From: WYZ-LMO6 sp964509845
Lineage (GTDB): Archaea > Hadarchaeota > Hadarchaeia > Hadarchaeales > WYZ-LMO6
Length of the DNA: 36,142 bases
Assembly (NCBI GenBank): GCA_964509845.1
Contig: CAZDZG010000007.1
Location: 1-36,142 of the forward strand
Reading direction: 5' to 3'
The notes under the pieces are model-generated. The model had not been told where the DNA came from. It did not search any database and saw nothing but the letters and a program-made list of their open reading frames with translations. Numbering within the stretch: position 1 is the stretch's first letter; every line of letters begins with the position of its first letter. Made by a program: the position numbers and the translations under genes. Positions 13,062 to 21,425 of the stretch are shown one piece after another.

Positions 13062-14261
13062 GTGCCTGTAGACTTTGAGCTGACGGAGGAGCAGAAGCTC
13101 ATCCAGCAGACGGCTAGGGAGTTCGCCCTGAAGGAGCTCCAGCCCAAGGCTAGGGAGATAGAGAAAAAGCACGAGTTCCCCTGGGAGATTTACCGCAAGT
13201 GCGGGCAGCAGGGCTTCCTGGGGATGACCTGGCCGCAGGAGTACGGGGGACAGGGGGTGTCCGTGCTGGACGCCATGCTGGTGGCCTACGAGCTGGTGAA
13301 GGCGGACCCGCCCGTGGGAGCGGCCGTGCTGGCCGGAACTTTCGGGTCCGACATGATAGCGGAGTTCGGAACGCATGAGCAGAAGAGCAAGTGGCTTCCC
13401 AGGCTGGCCAAGGGTGAGATTACCTCCGCCGGTTGCTTCACCGAACCTGCGGGCGGGAGCGACATCTCCCGCTGCCTGGACACGAGGGCGGAGAGGGTGG
13501 GGGACGAGTGGGTGATCAGTGGCACCAAACAGTTCATAACCAACGGCACCACGGCCTCCGTTTTCGTTACCCTCACCCAGACGGACCCCAAGGCCACCCC
13601 GCCCTACAGGGGCCAGACGGAGTTCGTGATCGAGAGGTCGGAGGCCATCGAGGCTAGGAAGTACGAGGAAAAGATGGGGTGGCTTGCTTCTCCCACGTGC
13701 GAGGTGAGGTTCAACGAGGTCAGGGTGAGGGACGAGGATATCCTGGGCGGTCCCTCCAACCTGAACCGCGGTTTCTACCAGGGGCTCATGTTTCTGGACT
13801 TCACCAGGGCCGCGGTGGGGTGGCAGGGGCTGGCCACGGCCGAGGCCGCCCTGGAGAGGGCCCTCTCCTACTGCGGGGAGAGGGAGGCCTTCGGAAGGAA
13901 GATAGGGGGCTTCCAGGGCCTGGCCTTCAGGCTGGTGGAGATGGCCACGCAGGTGGAGATGCTAAAGTCCCTCTGCTTCCGCTCCGCTTGGCTGGTGATG
14001 AAGGCTAGGGAGAACCCCGCAGTCTACGGGGAGGAATCGGTCAAGGTGGCCTCCATGGCCAAGTGGTTCGGCGCCAGGACGGCGGTGGAGGCCTGCGACC
14101 TCGCCATGGACGTGCTGGCAGGGTACGGTTACGTGGAGAGCGACATAGACCGATGGTACAGGTTTGCCAAGTGCCTCGAGATCATCGAGGGTACCAAGGA
14201 GATCCAGAAGAATGCCATTGCCAGGCTCATGCTGGGGAAGGAAATGACCAGACACTTCTAG
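13062..14261 (+). CDS. Acyl-CoA dehydrogenase
   Basis: FAD enzyme of fatty or amino-acid acyl-CoA oxidation, 399 residues, the standard length. Seen: N-terminal helical domain (FELTEEQKLIQQTAREFALK), EYGGQG, the flavin/substrate block GCFTEPAGGSDIS, WVISGTKQFITNG, YCGEREAFGRKIGGFQ, and the C-terminal IIEGTKEIQKNAIARLML with the glutamate at the usual catalytic-base position. Acyl chain preference cannot be read from sequence. It would need an electron-transfer flavoprotein; none is in the window. Confidence 0.93.
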   Translation: MPVDFELTEEQKLIQQTAREFALKELQPKAREIEKKHEFPWEIYRKCGQQGFLGMTWPQEYGGQGVSVLDAMLVAYELVKADPPVGAAVLAGTFGSDMIAEFGTHEQKSKWLPRLAKGEITSAGCFTEPAGGSDISRCLDTRAERVGDEWVISGTKQFITNGTTASVFVTLTQTDPKATPPYRGQTEFVIERSEAIEARKYEEKMGWLASPTCEVRFNEVRVRDEDILGGPSNLNRGFYQGLMFLDFTRAAVGWQGLATAEAALERALSYCGEREAFGRKIGGFQGLAFRLVEMATQVEMLKSLCFRSAWLVMKARENPAVYGEESVKVASMAKWFGARTAVEACDLAMDVLAGYGYVESDIDRWYRFAKCLEIIEGTKEIQKNAIARLMLGKEMTRHF

Positions 14262-14300
14262 TTCCGCCAGTTTTTTCCCACCCACCCCCGATTTTTCTGC

Positions 14301-15032
14301 GTGGAGCTGGTGGATTCCCACGCCCACCTGGATGAGCTTCCCGGCCTTCCGGAGGAACTGAGGGAAGCCAAGAGGGTGGGGGTGGTGGCCGTGGTGGGGG
14401 TAGGGATGGAAAAGGAGTCCAACGTGAAGATCCTGGAGCTCGCCGGGGAGCACCGCGGCTTCGTCTTTCCGGCCATAGGTCTGCACCCTTGGTCCCTCCC
14501 CCCGGATCCCGAGCAGGAGCTGGAGTTCCTCAGGAGGCGAGCGGGGGAGGTGGTGGCGCTGGGGGAGGTGGGGATGGACCTGAAGATCCCCAAGCCCCCG
14601 GAGCTGCAGAGGAGAGCGCTGAGAGGGGTGCTGGAGGTGGCGGAGGAATACCAGAAGCCCCTGATCCTCCACTGCCGATGGGCCTGGAAGGAGGTGCTGG
14701 AGGAGGTGAGGGGGAGGAGCCTTCCCCCCTCGGTTTTTCACTGGTACTCCGGCCCCCAAGAGCTGGTGGGCGAAATCCTCGACCTGGGGCACTACCTCTC
14801 CGCCACCCCCGCCCTGGAGTACAGCCCTCCCCACCGGTCCGCCCTTTCCGCCTGCCCGGTGGAAAGGATCCTCCTGGAGACGGATTCTCCCGTTAGGTAC
14901 AGGGGAAGGGACTCGCGCCCGGCGGATGTGGTAAGGAGCCTGAAGGCCCTCTCCCAGCTCAAGGGAATGGAGGAGGAAGAGGTGGCCCGCCTCACCACCG
15001 AGAACGCTAGGAGGGTGCTGGGGATTCCTTGA
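14301..15032 (+). CDS. TatD-family metal-dependent hydrolase
   Basis: TIM-barrel amidohydrolase-like protein, 243 residues. Metal-site motifs: VDSHAHLDE at the start (HxH), GEVGMD (Glu), LILHCRW and VFHWYSG (His), LLETDSP (Asp). The family includes DNases and uncharacterised hydrolases; the substrate is unknown here. GTG 14301 is chosen because HxH follows six residues later and no other start gives a sensible N-terminus. Its last 26 bp overlap the end of the convergent AIR-synthase-like gene. Confidence 0.88.
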   Translation: MELVDSHAHLDELPGLPEELREAKRVGVVAVVGVGMEKESNVKILELAGEHRGFVFPAIGLHPWSLPPDPEQELEFLRRRAGEVVALGEVGMDLKIPKPPELQRRALRGVLEVAEEYQKPLILHCRWAWKEVLEEVRGRSLPPSVFHWYSGPQELVGEILDLGHYLSATPALEYSPPHRSALSACPVERILLETDSPVRYRGRDSRPADVVRSLKALSQLKGMEEEEVARLTTENARRVLGIP

Positions 15033-15963
15033 GCCCGAAGACGGACTCCCTCTCCAGATCCAGGAAGGTCTCCTCCTCCCCCCCCATCCTGAGCACCACC
15101 TTCCTCTCCCTCAGAATCTTCCCCACCACCTCCGCCGTCAGTCCGTGCCTGCGCAGGACCTCCAGGCACCTCCTGCTCCTGGAGGAGGTGAGGAGGTAGC
15201 AGGTGCTGGGATAGGTGAGGAGCCATTCCTCCCTCCCTATCCCCGGGGGAAGGGGGAGGAGGTCCAGGTCGAGGAGGGCACCCGTCCCGCTGTGCTCGCA
15301 GAGCATGGCGGCCGTACCCACTATCCCGGGGGCGCTGACGTCCTTGCAGGAGGAGGCCAGCCCCTTCTCCGCCACCTCCACCACCCCTTCCAGCCTCCTC
15401 CAGATCTCCCTTCTGCTTTTCCCCTGCGTGGAGTCCAGGGCGTGGAAGAGCCTGCCCCTCCGGAAGCTCCCCTCCAGGTCCCCGGCCAGAATGAGGTCCT
15501 GCCCGGGCTTGGCCGCGTCGCTCCCCAGCACCCTCCTGGCCACGCCCACGCACATGCCGTCCACGGCATCGTACCCGGTATCCGGGTGGGTATGGGCCTT
15601 CAGGAACTTCAGTCCAAACCTCTCCAGACCCTCCCTTATCCCCTCCACCATCTCCCTCCTCACCTCCCTGGAGGGGGAGGAGATGAGGTAGAGGAAGCCC
15701 AGGGGCCTGGCCCCCTTGCAGACCACGTCCTGGACGTTCACCAGGACCGCGTAGTATCCCGCCAGCCTGGGGGAGGTCTTCACCACCCACTCCATGATGC
15801 CATCGCAGGAGAGCACCAGGGTGAGCCTCCCCAACCTGAGGAAGCCCGCATCCTCCATGGAGCGGATACCCAGGATGCCCATGAGTTCCCCGATGCAGGA
15901 CTTCCTAACCAGCGGCTTGAAGTTCCTCAGCCTCCTCACCAGCGGCCTGAGGGAGGACAACAA
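15007..15963 (-). CDS. AIR-synthase-related protein (PurM/SelD/ThiL-like, methanogenesis-marker-2 type)
   Basis: ATP-binding protein of the PurM superfamily, 318 residues. Features: an ELMGILG motif and a LVLSCDGIM strand where PurM relatives have a (T)DG metal/ATP motif, VNVQDVVCKGARPLGFLYLIS, AHTHPDTGYDAVDG, DLILAGDLEG and a second domain with SAPGIVGTAAMLCEHSGTGA. The pattern resembles the AIR-synthase-like family that includes methanogenesis marker protein 2, but nothing methanogenic is in the window. Starts at TTG 15963, with a GGGAGGGA ribosome site and a TATA-like GGTTAAATCC (15981-15990) upstream. Substrate unknown. Confidence 0.75.
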   Translation of the reverse strand: MLSSLRPLVRRLRNFKPLVRKSCIGELMGILGIRSMEDAGFLRLGRLTLVLSCDGIMEWVVKTSPRLAGYYAVLVNVQDVVCKGARPLGFLYLISSPSREVRREMVEGIREGLERFGLKFLKAHTHPDTGYDAVDGMCVGVARRVLGSDAAKPGQDLILAGDLEGSFRRGRLFHALDSTQGKSRREIWRRLEGVVEVAEKGLASSCKDVSAPGIVGTAAMLCEHSGTGALLDLDLLPLPPGIGREEWLLTYPSTCYLLTSSRSRRCLEVLRRHGLTAEVVGKILRERKVVLRMGGEEETFLDLERESVFGLKESPAPS

Positions 15964-16039
15964 CCCGTCTCCCTCCCGACGGATTTAACCCTATCGGGTA
16001 ATCCGCACAGGTTAAGAGAAGGTACCTCCTCACTTCAAT

Positions 16040-16411
16040 TTGGAGGGCTTGAACGGAAGGTGGATGGAGGAGGTTAGGAGGTGGAATTCCCGCGTCCGGA
16101 GGAGGGGGGGTTTCAGGGGGAGGGTCCTGGTGAGGGTGGAGGGGAAGGGCTGGGAGAGGAGCTTTCTGGTGGAGCTGGAGGGATGGAAGATCAAGGGGCT
16201 GAGGGAGGCGAGGGAAGGGGAGAGGGCTGAAATCAGTTTTTCCTTCCCCCTTAGGCTTATGAAGGGGAGGAAGGATGAGGAGGAGCTGGTCTGGATGATA
16301 ATCAAGCGGGAGGTCAAGGTGAAGGGGAAGTTCAGGGGGATGGCGAGGAACCTCTCCCTGTGGGCCTCCCTCCTCCCCTTCCTGGCCTCCCTGGCGAGGA
16401 AGGTCGGATGA
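16040..16411 (+). CDS. Small SCP2 sterol-carrier-like protein
   Basis: 123 residues. The strand-rich middle (RVLVRVEGKGWERSFLVELE), a charged turn, then IIKREVKVKGKFRGMARNLSLWAS resembles the SCP2 lipid-transfer fold, where the last segment lines the hydrophobic cavity. Function would be binding a lipid or acyl group; this is by resemblance only. TTG 16040 lies about 25 nt after a TATA-like GTTAAGAGAA (16011-16020); TTG 16049 and ATG 16064 are alternatives. Its stop overlaps the next ATG (ATGA). Confidence 0.5.
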   Translation: MEGLNGRWMEEVRRWNSRVRRRGGFRGRVLVRVEGKGWERSFLVELEGWKIKGLREAREGERAEISFSFPLRLMKGRKDEEELVWMIIKREVKVKGKFRGMARNLSLWASLLPFLASLARKVG

Positions 16412-17877
16412 AGGAGCTGCTGAGGAGGAGCGAGAGGGAGAGGAGGGAGGAGGAGCGCTGGCTTAGGGAGAGCGGTCTGCTGGAGGTCTGGGAGAGGCTT
16501 GGGGTGAGCCCCTTCCCCGGGATCTTGCCCCTGAACGCGGAGATTTTCATGGTGAGGCCCACCTGGCTCCTGGCCTTCAAGGAGCTGGGGTTGAACCGGA
16601 AGGTTTGGGAGAGGCTGAAGTATGAGAACTTCGTGGAGTGGTCCTACAGGGTGGACCGGGCGGTGCAGATCTCCTCCAGGGTCTCCTCCTCCCCTCCCCC
16701 CCGGGAGGAGCTTTACTCCACGGAGAACCTCTGCTACCTGAGCCATCCTCCCGCCTACCTGTGCAGGCCGGACACGGGGAAAGGGGCCTGTCAGATGCTT
16801 TTCGGGAAGTACGCCACCGTGGAGTACGTTCACGTGGACGACTTCACCCGCGAGGTGACCTGGATAAACGGTTATCTCAACGAGGACGGCCTTCCCGTCC
16901 ACCGGTGGACGGTGGGTGTTTCCGGGGAGGTTTCGCAGTTCTTCGACCGCCAGGATGAGGAGGCCTTCCTCACCTCCACCGAGACCCAGACCACCCCCTC
17001 CAGCCGTCGGGAGCTGGAGGAGAGGCTGGAGAGGAGACACCCCTCCCTGGACCTCAGGCTCAAGGAGGTCCCCCGCTTTTGCTGGGACCCCTACGACTGG
17101 GGTACGGTCCTGAGGGAGGCGCTGATGGAGCAGAAGGCCAAAGAGCTCCCCCAGTGGCCCCACTCCACCCTTTACCTCTCCTGTGTTTCCACCTACATCA
17201 GCCTGATAGCCCAGAACGTCCTGAGTAGTAGCGAGTTCTTCCTCTGGGTCTACTACGGTCTGAACACCAGGGCTCTGGGGGTCAGGTACAACCTCTTCTC
17301 ATACGTTCCCACCCCCCCTCTCTTCAGGGTCCTTTCCAACCTTCCCCAGGAAACCTTCGTGAAGCGCATGCTTCAGCTTTTCCTGGGCGGTTATGACGCC
17401 TTCCACGGATACGCCTGCCCCCGCAGGAAGATCCCTCTCCTCTTCAGGATAAAGAAGTTCTTCTTCCAGAAGGGACCCTTCTATCCCCACTACAAGGGCA
17501 TCGTTCCTCCGGCGGTGCTGGCGAGGGTGATTCCCCCCTCCCTCGAGCCCATCAACCTGAAGCAGTACCTGGAGACCCCGCCCAGCAAGGAGTTCCTGGA
17601 GCTGCTGGAGAGCGAGGCGGGACTGAACAGGGAGACGGGGGAGCTCCCCCCGCTGGAGGAAACCTCCAGGTTCGCCTTCCTGCTAGACCCCTCCGTCGAA
17701 CCCCTCCGCCCCAGCGACTTCCCCCCCCTGGATCCCAACAAGGGCCAGATCTGGCCCTTCGACCTCACCAGGGAGAAGCTGGAGCTCATGGTGGAGGAGG
17801 GTTACGACGGTTCGGGGAGAAACGTGGAGTACTACAGCAAGCTGGCGGACAAGCGGATGGGGAAGAAGGTGGATTGA
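16408..17877 (+). CDS. Uncharacterised protein, 489 residues, translationally coupled to the SCP2-like gene
   Basis: I do not recognise a family. The N-terminus is charged and helical (MKELLRRSERERREEERWLR). The body is rich in Trp, Tyr, Phe and Pro. A cysteine-containing block (ENLCYLSHPPAYLC, then GKGACQMLFGK) is followed by VEYVHVDDFTREVTWINGYLNEDGLPVHRW; near residues 251-290 there is a weakly hydrophobic stretch (YLSCVSTYISLIAQNVL). No signal peptide, P-loop or known redox motif. ATG 16408 overlaps the preceding stop, and its own stop overlaps the TTG of the GPN GTPase, so all three genes are coupled. The lipid-type neighbours suggest, but do not prove, a lipid-related enzyme. Confidence 0.85.
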   Translation: MKELLRRSERERREEERWLRESGLLEVWERLGVSPFPGILPLNAEIFMVRPTWLLAFKELGLNRKVWERLKYENFVEWSYRVDRAVQISSRVSSSPPPREELYSTENLCYLSHPPAYLCRPDTGKGACQMLFGKYATVEYVHVDDFTREVTWINGYLNEDGLPVHRWTVGVSGEVSQFFDRQDEEAFLTSTETQTTPSSRRELEERLERRHPSLDLRLKEVPRFCWDPYDWGTVLREALMEQKAKELPQWPHSTLYLSCVSTYISLIAQNVLSSSEFFLWVYYGLNTRALGVRYNLFSYVPTPPLFRVLSNLPQETFVKRMLQLFLGGYDAFHGYACPRRKIPLLFRIKKFFFQKGPFYPHYKGIVPPAVLARVIPPSLEPINLKQYLETPPSKEFLELLESEAGLNRETGELPPLEETSRFAFLLDPSVEPLRPSDFPPLDPNKGQIWPFDLTREKLELMVEEGYDGSGRNVEYYSKLADKRMGKKVD

Positions 17878-18620
17878 GCTTGCCCCTCCCCCTCAACCTG
17901 GCGGTGCTGGGGACCGCCGGCTCCGGGAAGACCACCCTGACCAGCTCCTTCGGAAGGTGGATGGAGAGGAGGCTGGGGAGGAAGGTGGCATACGTCAACC
18001 TGGACCCAGGGGCGGAGAGCCTTCCCTTCCGCCCCTCCTTTGACATCCGGAGGTACTTCACCGTCCGGGGTCTCATGAGGAAGCACGGGCTTGGTCCCAA
18101 CGGGGCCATGGTCAGGGCCTCCCAGCTCCTGGAGAGGAGGGCGGCGAGGTTCGCGAGGGAGATAAGGAAGGTGGGGTCCGAGGTCAGGCTCCTGGACACT
18201 CCAGGGCAGCTGGAGGTCTTCCTCTTCCACGGGGGAGGGAAGCTCCTTTCCCAGCTGGACGGAACCACCCTCTCCCTTTTCCTCCTGGAGGCCCGCACGG
18301 TCCTCGATCCTGCCGGGCTGACCCTGGCCAGGCTCCTGAGCCTCTCCGTCCAGCTGAGGCTGGGCGTTCCCACCCTCTGCGTGGTGAACAAGGTGGACCA
18401 GCTGGACAGGGGGCTGGAGGAGGAGCTGAGGGAGGGCCTGCCCAAGCTGGAGGGCCTGCCTGGGGTGGAGGCGGAGCTGGCGGGAAGGCTCTCCTCCCTC
18501 CTCAGGGAATTCCTGCCGCCCGCCAGGCTGGTGGGGGTGAGCGCCAGGAGGGGGGAGGGGATGGAGAGGCTCTACGATCTGGTTCAGGAGGTCTTCTGCG
18601 CCTGCGGAGACCTAACCTAG
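17874..18620 (+). CDS. GPN-loop GTPase
   Basis: Archaeal/eukaryotic GPN-family GTPase, 248 residues. Walker A GTAGSGKTT near residue 14, VNLDPGAE, the diagnostic GPNGA insertion, a LLDTPGQLEVF switch II region, and NKVD as the G4 base-recognition motif. Eukaryotic members assist assembly and nuclear import of RNA polymerase; the archaeal role is not settled. TTG 17874 overlaps the preceding TGA (TTGA). The stop overlaps the convergent FAD oxidoreductase stop by 3 bp. Confidence 0.92.
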   Translation: MSLPLPLNLAVLGTAGSGKTTLTSSFGRWMERRLGRKVAYVNLDPGAESLPFRPSFDIRRYFTVRGLMRKHGLGPNGAMVRASQLLERRAARFAREIRKVGSEVRLLDTPGQLEVFLFHGGGKLLSQLDGTTLSLFLLEARTVLDPAGLTLARLLSLSVQLRLGVPTLCVVNKVDQLDRGLEEELREGLPKLEGLPGVEAELAGRLSSLLREFLPPARLVGVSARRGEGMERLYDLVQEVFCACGDLT

Positions 18621-19876
18621 AGGAGGGCCCCTCCCCTCTCCAGTTCCTTCCTGAGCTCCTCGTAGGGAAGGTCGGGGGCGGGGAGGCCCTGGAGGGCGCA
18701 GAGGGCCGCGGCCGCCCCGCAGGCCTGACCGGTGGCCATGGAAGGGGCCAGGACCCTGGTGGAGGCCTGGGCGGTGGAGGTGGTGGAGAGGCACCTCCCC
18801 CCCACCAGCAGGTTCTCCACCTCCAGCGGCAGGCAGCAGCGGTAGGGGATTTCATACCAGCTGTCTCCCTCCAGGGCTCTCAGCTCGGTGGTCCTGGAGT
18901 GGGGAAGGTGGCGCTCTATGGGCCAGGCGCATCTGGCCACGGGATCGGGGAACCTGGCCCCCGAGAGCACCTCCTCCTCCGTGAGCACGTGCCTTCCCCT
19001 CACCCTCCTGGTCTCCCTCACCCCCACGTGGAAGGCGAGCTCGGAGAGGTAGGCGTTCTCGAAGCCGGGAATCCTCTCCCTGAGGAAGCGCAGGCACTCC
19101 TTCACCTGTTTCCTTCCCTTCAGCTCCGCCTCGGTGAGGGAGCGTACGTCGGTGCCGTCCAAGGGGACCCTGGAGAAGCCCACCACGAAGTTCCCTTCTC
19201 TGGGCAGGGGGATGAGGTTCCCGTCCTCCCTGGGGAGGTCGTACTCCCCCGAGGCCACCGCCTCCCTCACCCTTTCCCTGAACTCCCCGGAGAGGAGGAG
19301 GGGGATCACCTCCTCCGTCCGTACCCCCGAGACCTTGAACATCATGGAGCCCGCCTGCAGGACCTCCGCCTTCTCCACCGGAACCCCGGCCAGGAAGGAA
19401 ACATCCGCATCTCCCGTGGCATCCACGAAGACCTTCCCCTCCAGCTCCAGCGGGCCGGACTTGGTACAGACCCTGACGGAGGTTACCCGTTCCCCCTCCC
19501 TCTTCACCCCCACCACGGTGGAGTGGAGGAGGAGCTCCACCCCCTCCCTGAGGACCATCTCGTCCAGCACCAGCCTCAGGGTGGGGGGATCGTAGAGGAG
19601 CACCACCATGGGTCCCGACCTCACCGGCCCCATCAGGGCATCCTGGGAGGAGAGGAGCTCCACCATCTCCCAGGCTATCCCCTTCACCACCTGCACCTGC
19701 TCCGGACCGGAGGTGTAAAAGCCGCACAGGGAACCGTAGAGGCCCGAGGTGGCGGTCCCCCCCAAGAAGCCGTACCTCTCCACCAGCAGCACGCTTGCCC
19801 CCAGCCTTCTGGCGGCCAGGGAGGCGGCCACTCCGCAGGGCCCCCCTCCCAGCACCACCACGTCCCAGCGCTCCAC
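18617..19876 (-). CDS. FAD-dependent oxidoreductase (FAD_oxidored type)
   Basis: Flavoprotein of 419 residues. N-terminal Rossmann fold VVLGGGPCGVAASLAARRLGA with the acidic end of strand two (LLVERYGFLGG), VFVDATGDADVS in the middle, and a C-terminal FAD contact LLVGGRCLSTTSTAQASTR followed by APSMATGQACGAAA. Proteins of this type are widespread and mostly of unknown substrate; some sit with heterodisulfide-reductase-like complexes, which are absent here. GTG 19876 follows a GGTAGGG ribosome site and an AT-rich CCTAAAAAAAC block. Confidence 0.85.
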   Translation of the reverse strand: MERWDVVVLGGGPCGVAASLAARRLGASVLLVERYGFLGGTATSGLYGSLCGFYTSGPEQVQVVKGIAWEMVELLSSQDALMGPVRSGPMVVLLYDPPTLRLVLDEMVLREGVELLLHSTVVGVKREGERVTSVRVCTKSGPLELEGKVFVDATGDADVSFLAGVPVEKAEVLQAGSMMFKVSGVRTEEVIPLLLSGEFRERVREAVASGEYDLPREDGNLIPLPREGNFVVGFSRVPLDGTDVRSLTEAELKGRKQVKECLRFLRERIPGFENAYLSELAFHVGVRETRRVRGRHVLTEEEVLSGARFPDPVARCAWPIERHLPHSRTTELRALEGDSWYEIPYRCCLPLEVENLLVGGRCLSTTSTAQASTRVLAPSMATGQACGAAAALCALQGLPAPDLPYEELRKELERGGALL

Positions 19877-19917
19877 CCTACCGAGTTTTTTTAGGTTGGA
19901 GAGGATAAAAGAAGGAG

Positions 19918-21033
19918 GTGCTGGAGGAGGAAATAAAGGAGAGGGCGAGGGAGGCCGGGGCCGCCCTGGTGGGAATAGCCTCGAGGGAGAGGCTGGAGGG
20001 CCATCCCTGCGCGGATCCCTCCTACTATCTTCCCGGCGCCAGATCGGTGGTCAGCTTCGCCGTCCCCCTGGACAGGAGGGTGGTGAGGGATTACCTGGCC
20101 AAGAGGGACCTTTCCGCCAGGAGGGAGATGGCGGTGCTGGAGTACGAGACCTACTGCCGGCTGGAGGAGATAGGGGAGGCGGTGAAGGAGTGGCTGGAGG
20201 GTAAGGGTTACAGGGCGGCCAACTGCGAGAGGAACCTGGACTACCGGAACCACGAGAGGAGCAGGGAGCGCTGGGAGGGTGCGAGGATGATAGCGGAACT
20301 CGCCCGGATCGATCCCGAGCATCCTCTCGTGCAGGCCCTGAGGTCCGGAGAGGCGGAGATCTACAACCCGGATTACACCCCCACCCTCTCCCACCGCTAC
20401 GCGGCGGTGGCGGCCGGGCTGGGGAGGCTGGGGTGGAGCGGCAACCTGGTGACCAGGGAGTACGGGGCCCTTGTGTACTTGGGGAGCGTGGTCACGGAGG
20501 CGGAGCTGAGGCCCGATCCCCAGCTGGAGGAGAACCCCTGCTCAGGGTGCAGGAGGTGCGTCTCGGTCTGCCCCTCGGGCTTCCTTGCGAGCAAGGAGGC
20601 CAGGTCCATCAGGATAGGTGGGGTGGAGGACCGGATCTGCAGGCACGGGACCCTCTCCAGGTGCGTCCTGTGCTGCGGTGGGTTCTGGAGGGGGGCCAGG
20701 GAGAAGTGGTCCACCTGGTCACCTTGGAAACTTCCCGTTCCCAGAACCGACGAGGAGGCGGATGCCCTCATTAGGAGGACGGTGGTGGAGCACCTGCTCG
20801 CCGGGGGAAGGAAGACGGAGAACCTGCTCAGGTTCGTGAAGGGCATCATGCTTGGGCTGAGGAAGGAGGTAATGTCCCCGGACGACTTCGGTCCCACCTG
20901 CTCCTTCTGCCAGTTGGTGTGCTGGGGAAGCGAGGAGGAGAGGAAGGAAAACGTGAAAATTCTCTTCTCCTCTGGGGTGGTGGAGGAGGAGAACGGGGAG
21001 CTGGTCATAAGGAGGCCCGTGGAGGCGAGTTGA
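19918..21033 (+). CDS. QueG-like 4Fe-4S protein (epoxyqueuosine reductase/reductive dehalogenase superfamily)
   Basis: 371 residues. N-terminal part (REAGAALVGIASRERL, PGARSVVSFAVPLDRR) and the central RYAAVAAGLGRLGWSGN with VYLGSVVTEAEL are shared with QueG-type proteins. Two iron-sulfur binding regions follow: CSGCRRCVSVCPSGF near residue 204 and CSFCQLVCWGS near 327. Between them is an unusual cysteine cluster (CRHGTLSRCVLCCGG). Archaeal members are not known to make queuosine, so the substrate is open. GTG 19918 with a GAAGGAG ribosome site; the stop overlaps the following ATG (TGATG). Confidence 0.8.
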   Translation: MLEEEIKERAREAGAALVGIASRERLEGHPCADPSYYLPGARSVVSFAVPLDRRVVRDYLAKRDLSARREMAVLEYETYCRLEEIGEAVKEWLEGKGYRAANCERNLDYRNHERSRERWEGARMIAELARIDPEHPLVQALRSGEAEIYNPDYTPTLSHRYAAVAAGLGRLGWSGNLVTREYGALVYLGSVVTEAELRPDPQLEENPCSGCRRCVSVCPSGFLASKEARSIRIGGVEDRICRHGTLSRCVLCCGGFWRGAREKWSTWSPWKLPVPRTDEEADALIRRTVVEHLLAGGRKTENLLRFVKGIMLGLRKEVMSPDDFGPTCSFCQLVCWGSEEERKENVKILFSSGVVEEENGELVIRRPVEAS

Positions 21034-21425
21034 TGGCCTTCTGGATGGATCCCTTCCTCCTCTTCCTTTGCGGTCTTCCCGTGGCCCTCCTGAGGAAGAA
21101 AGTGTTCTTCAACAGCACCCGCTTCGTCCCTATCGTCTCTGCCCTCATCCTCCTCCTCTTCTGGACGGTGTCCATAGGGATGTTCTGCAACCTGGAGTTC
21201 TTGAGGTGGGCCTGGGAGGGATGCGGGGCCAGGAGCGGGACGGAATGGATGATGAACGGGGGCCTCCTCTCCTTGGTGGAGCCTGGTTCTTCCTACTCCA
21301 CCCTCTCCGGGAAGGGAATGTTCTTAAGCATCTTCATGTTCGTCCTTTATCCCCTCTACCTGTGGCTGGGACTTCAGGTGGGAGAAAGGCTCTTCAGGGG
21401 CCCCCTCGAAACCCGCCCTTCCTGA
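21033..21425 (+). CDS. Small membrane protein coupled to the QueG-like gene
   Basis: 130 residues with three predicted transmembrane stretches: FLLFLCGLPVALL, VPIVSALILLLFWTVSIGM and IFMFVLYPLYLWLGLQVG. The loop between segments two and three contains CNLEFLRWAWEGC and many Gly/Ser residues. Family not recognised. ATG 21033 overlaps the stop of the QueG-like gene, so it may anchor that protein or pass electrons to it; this is inferred from coupling only. Its last 32 bp overlap the end of the convergent ACAD-like gene. Confidence 0.75.
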   Translation: MAFWMDPFLLFLCGLPVALLRKKVFFNSTRFVPIVSALILLLFWTVSIGMFCNLEFLRWAWEGCGARSGTEWMMNGGLLSLVEPGSSYSTLSGKGMFLSIFMFVLYPLYLWLGLQVGERLFRGPLETRPS

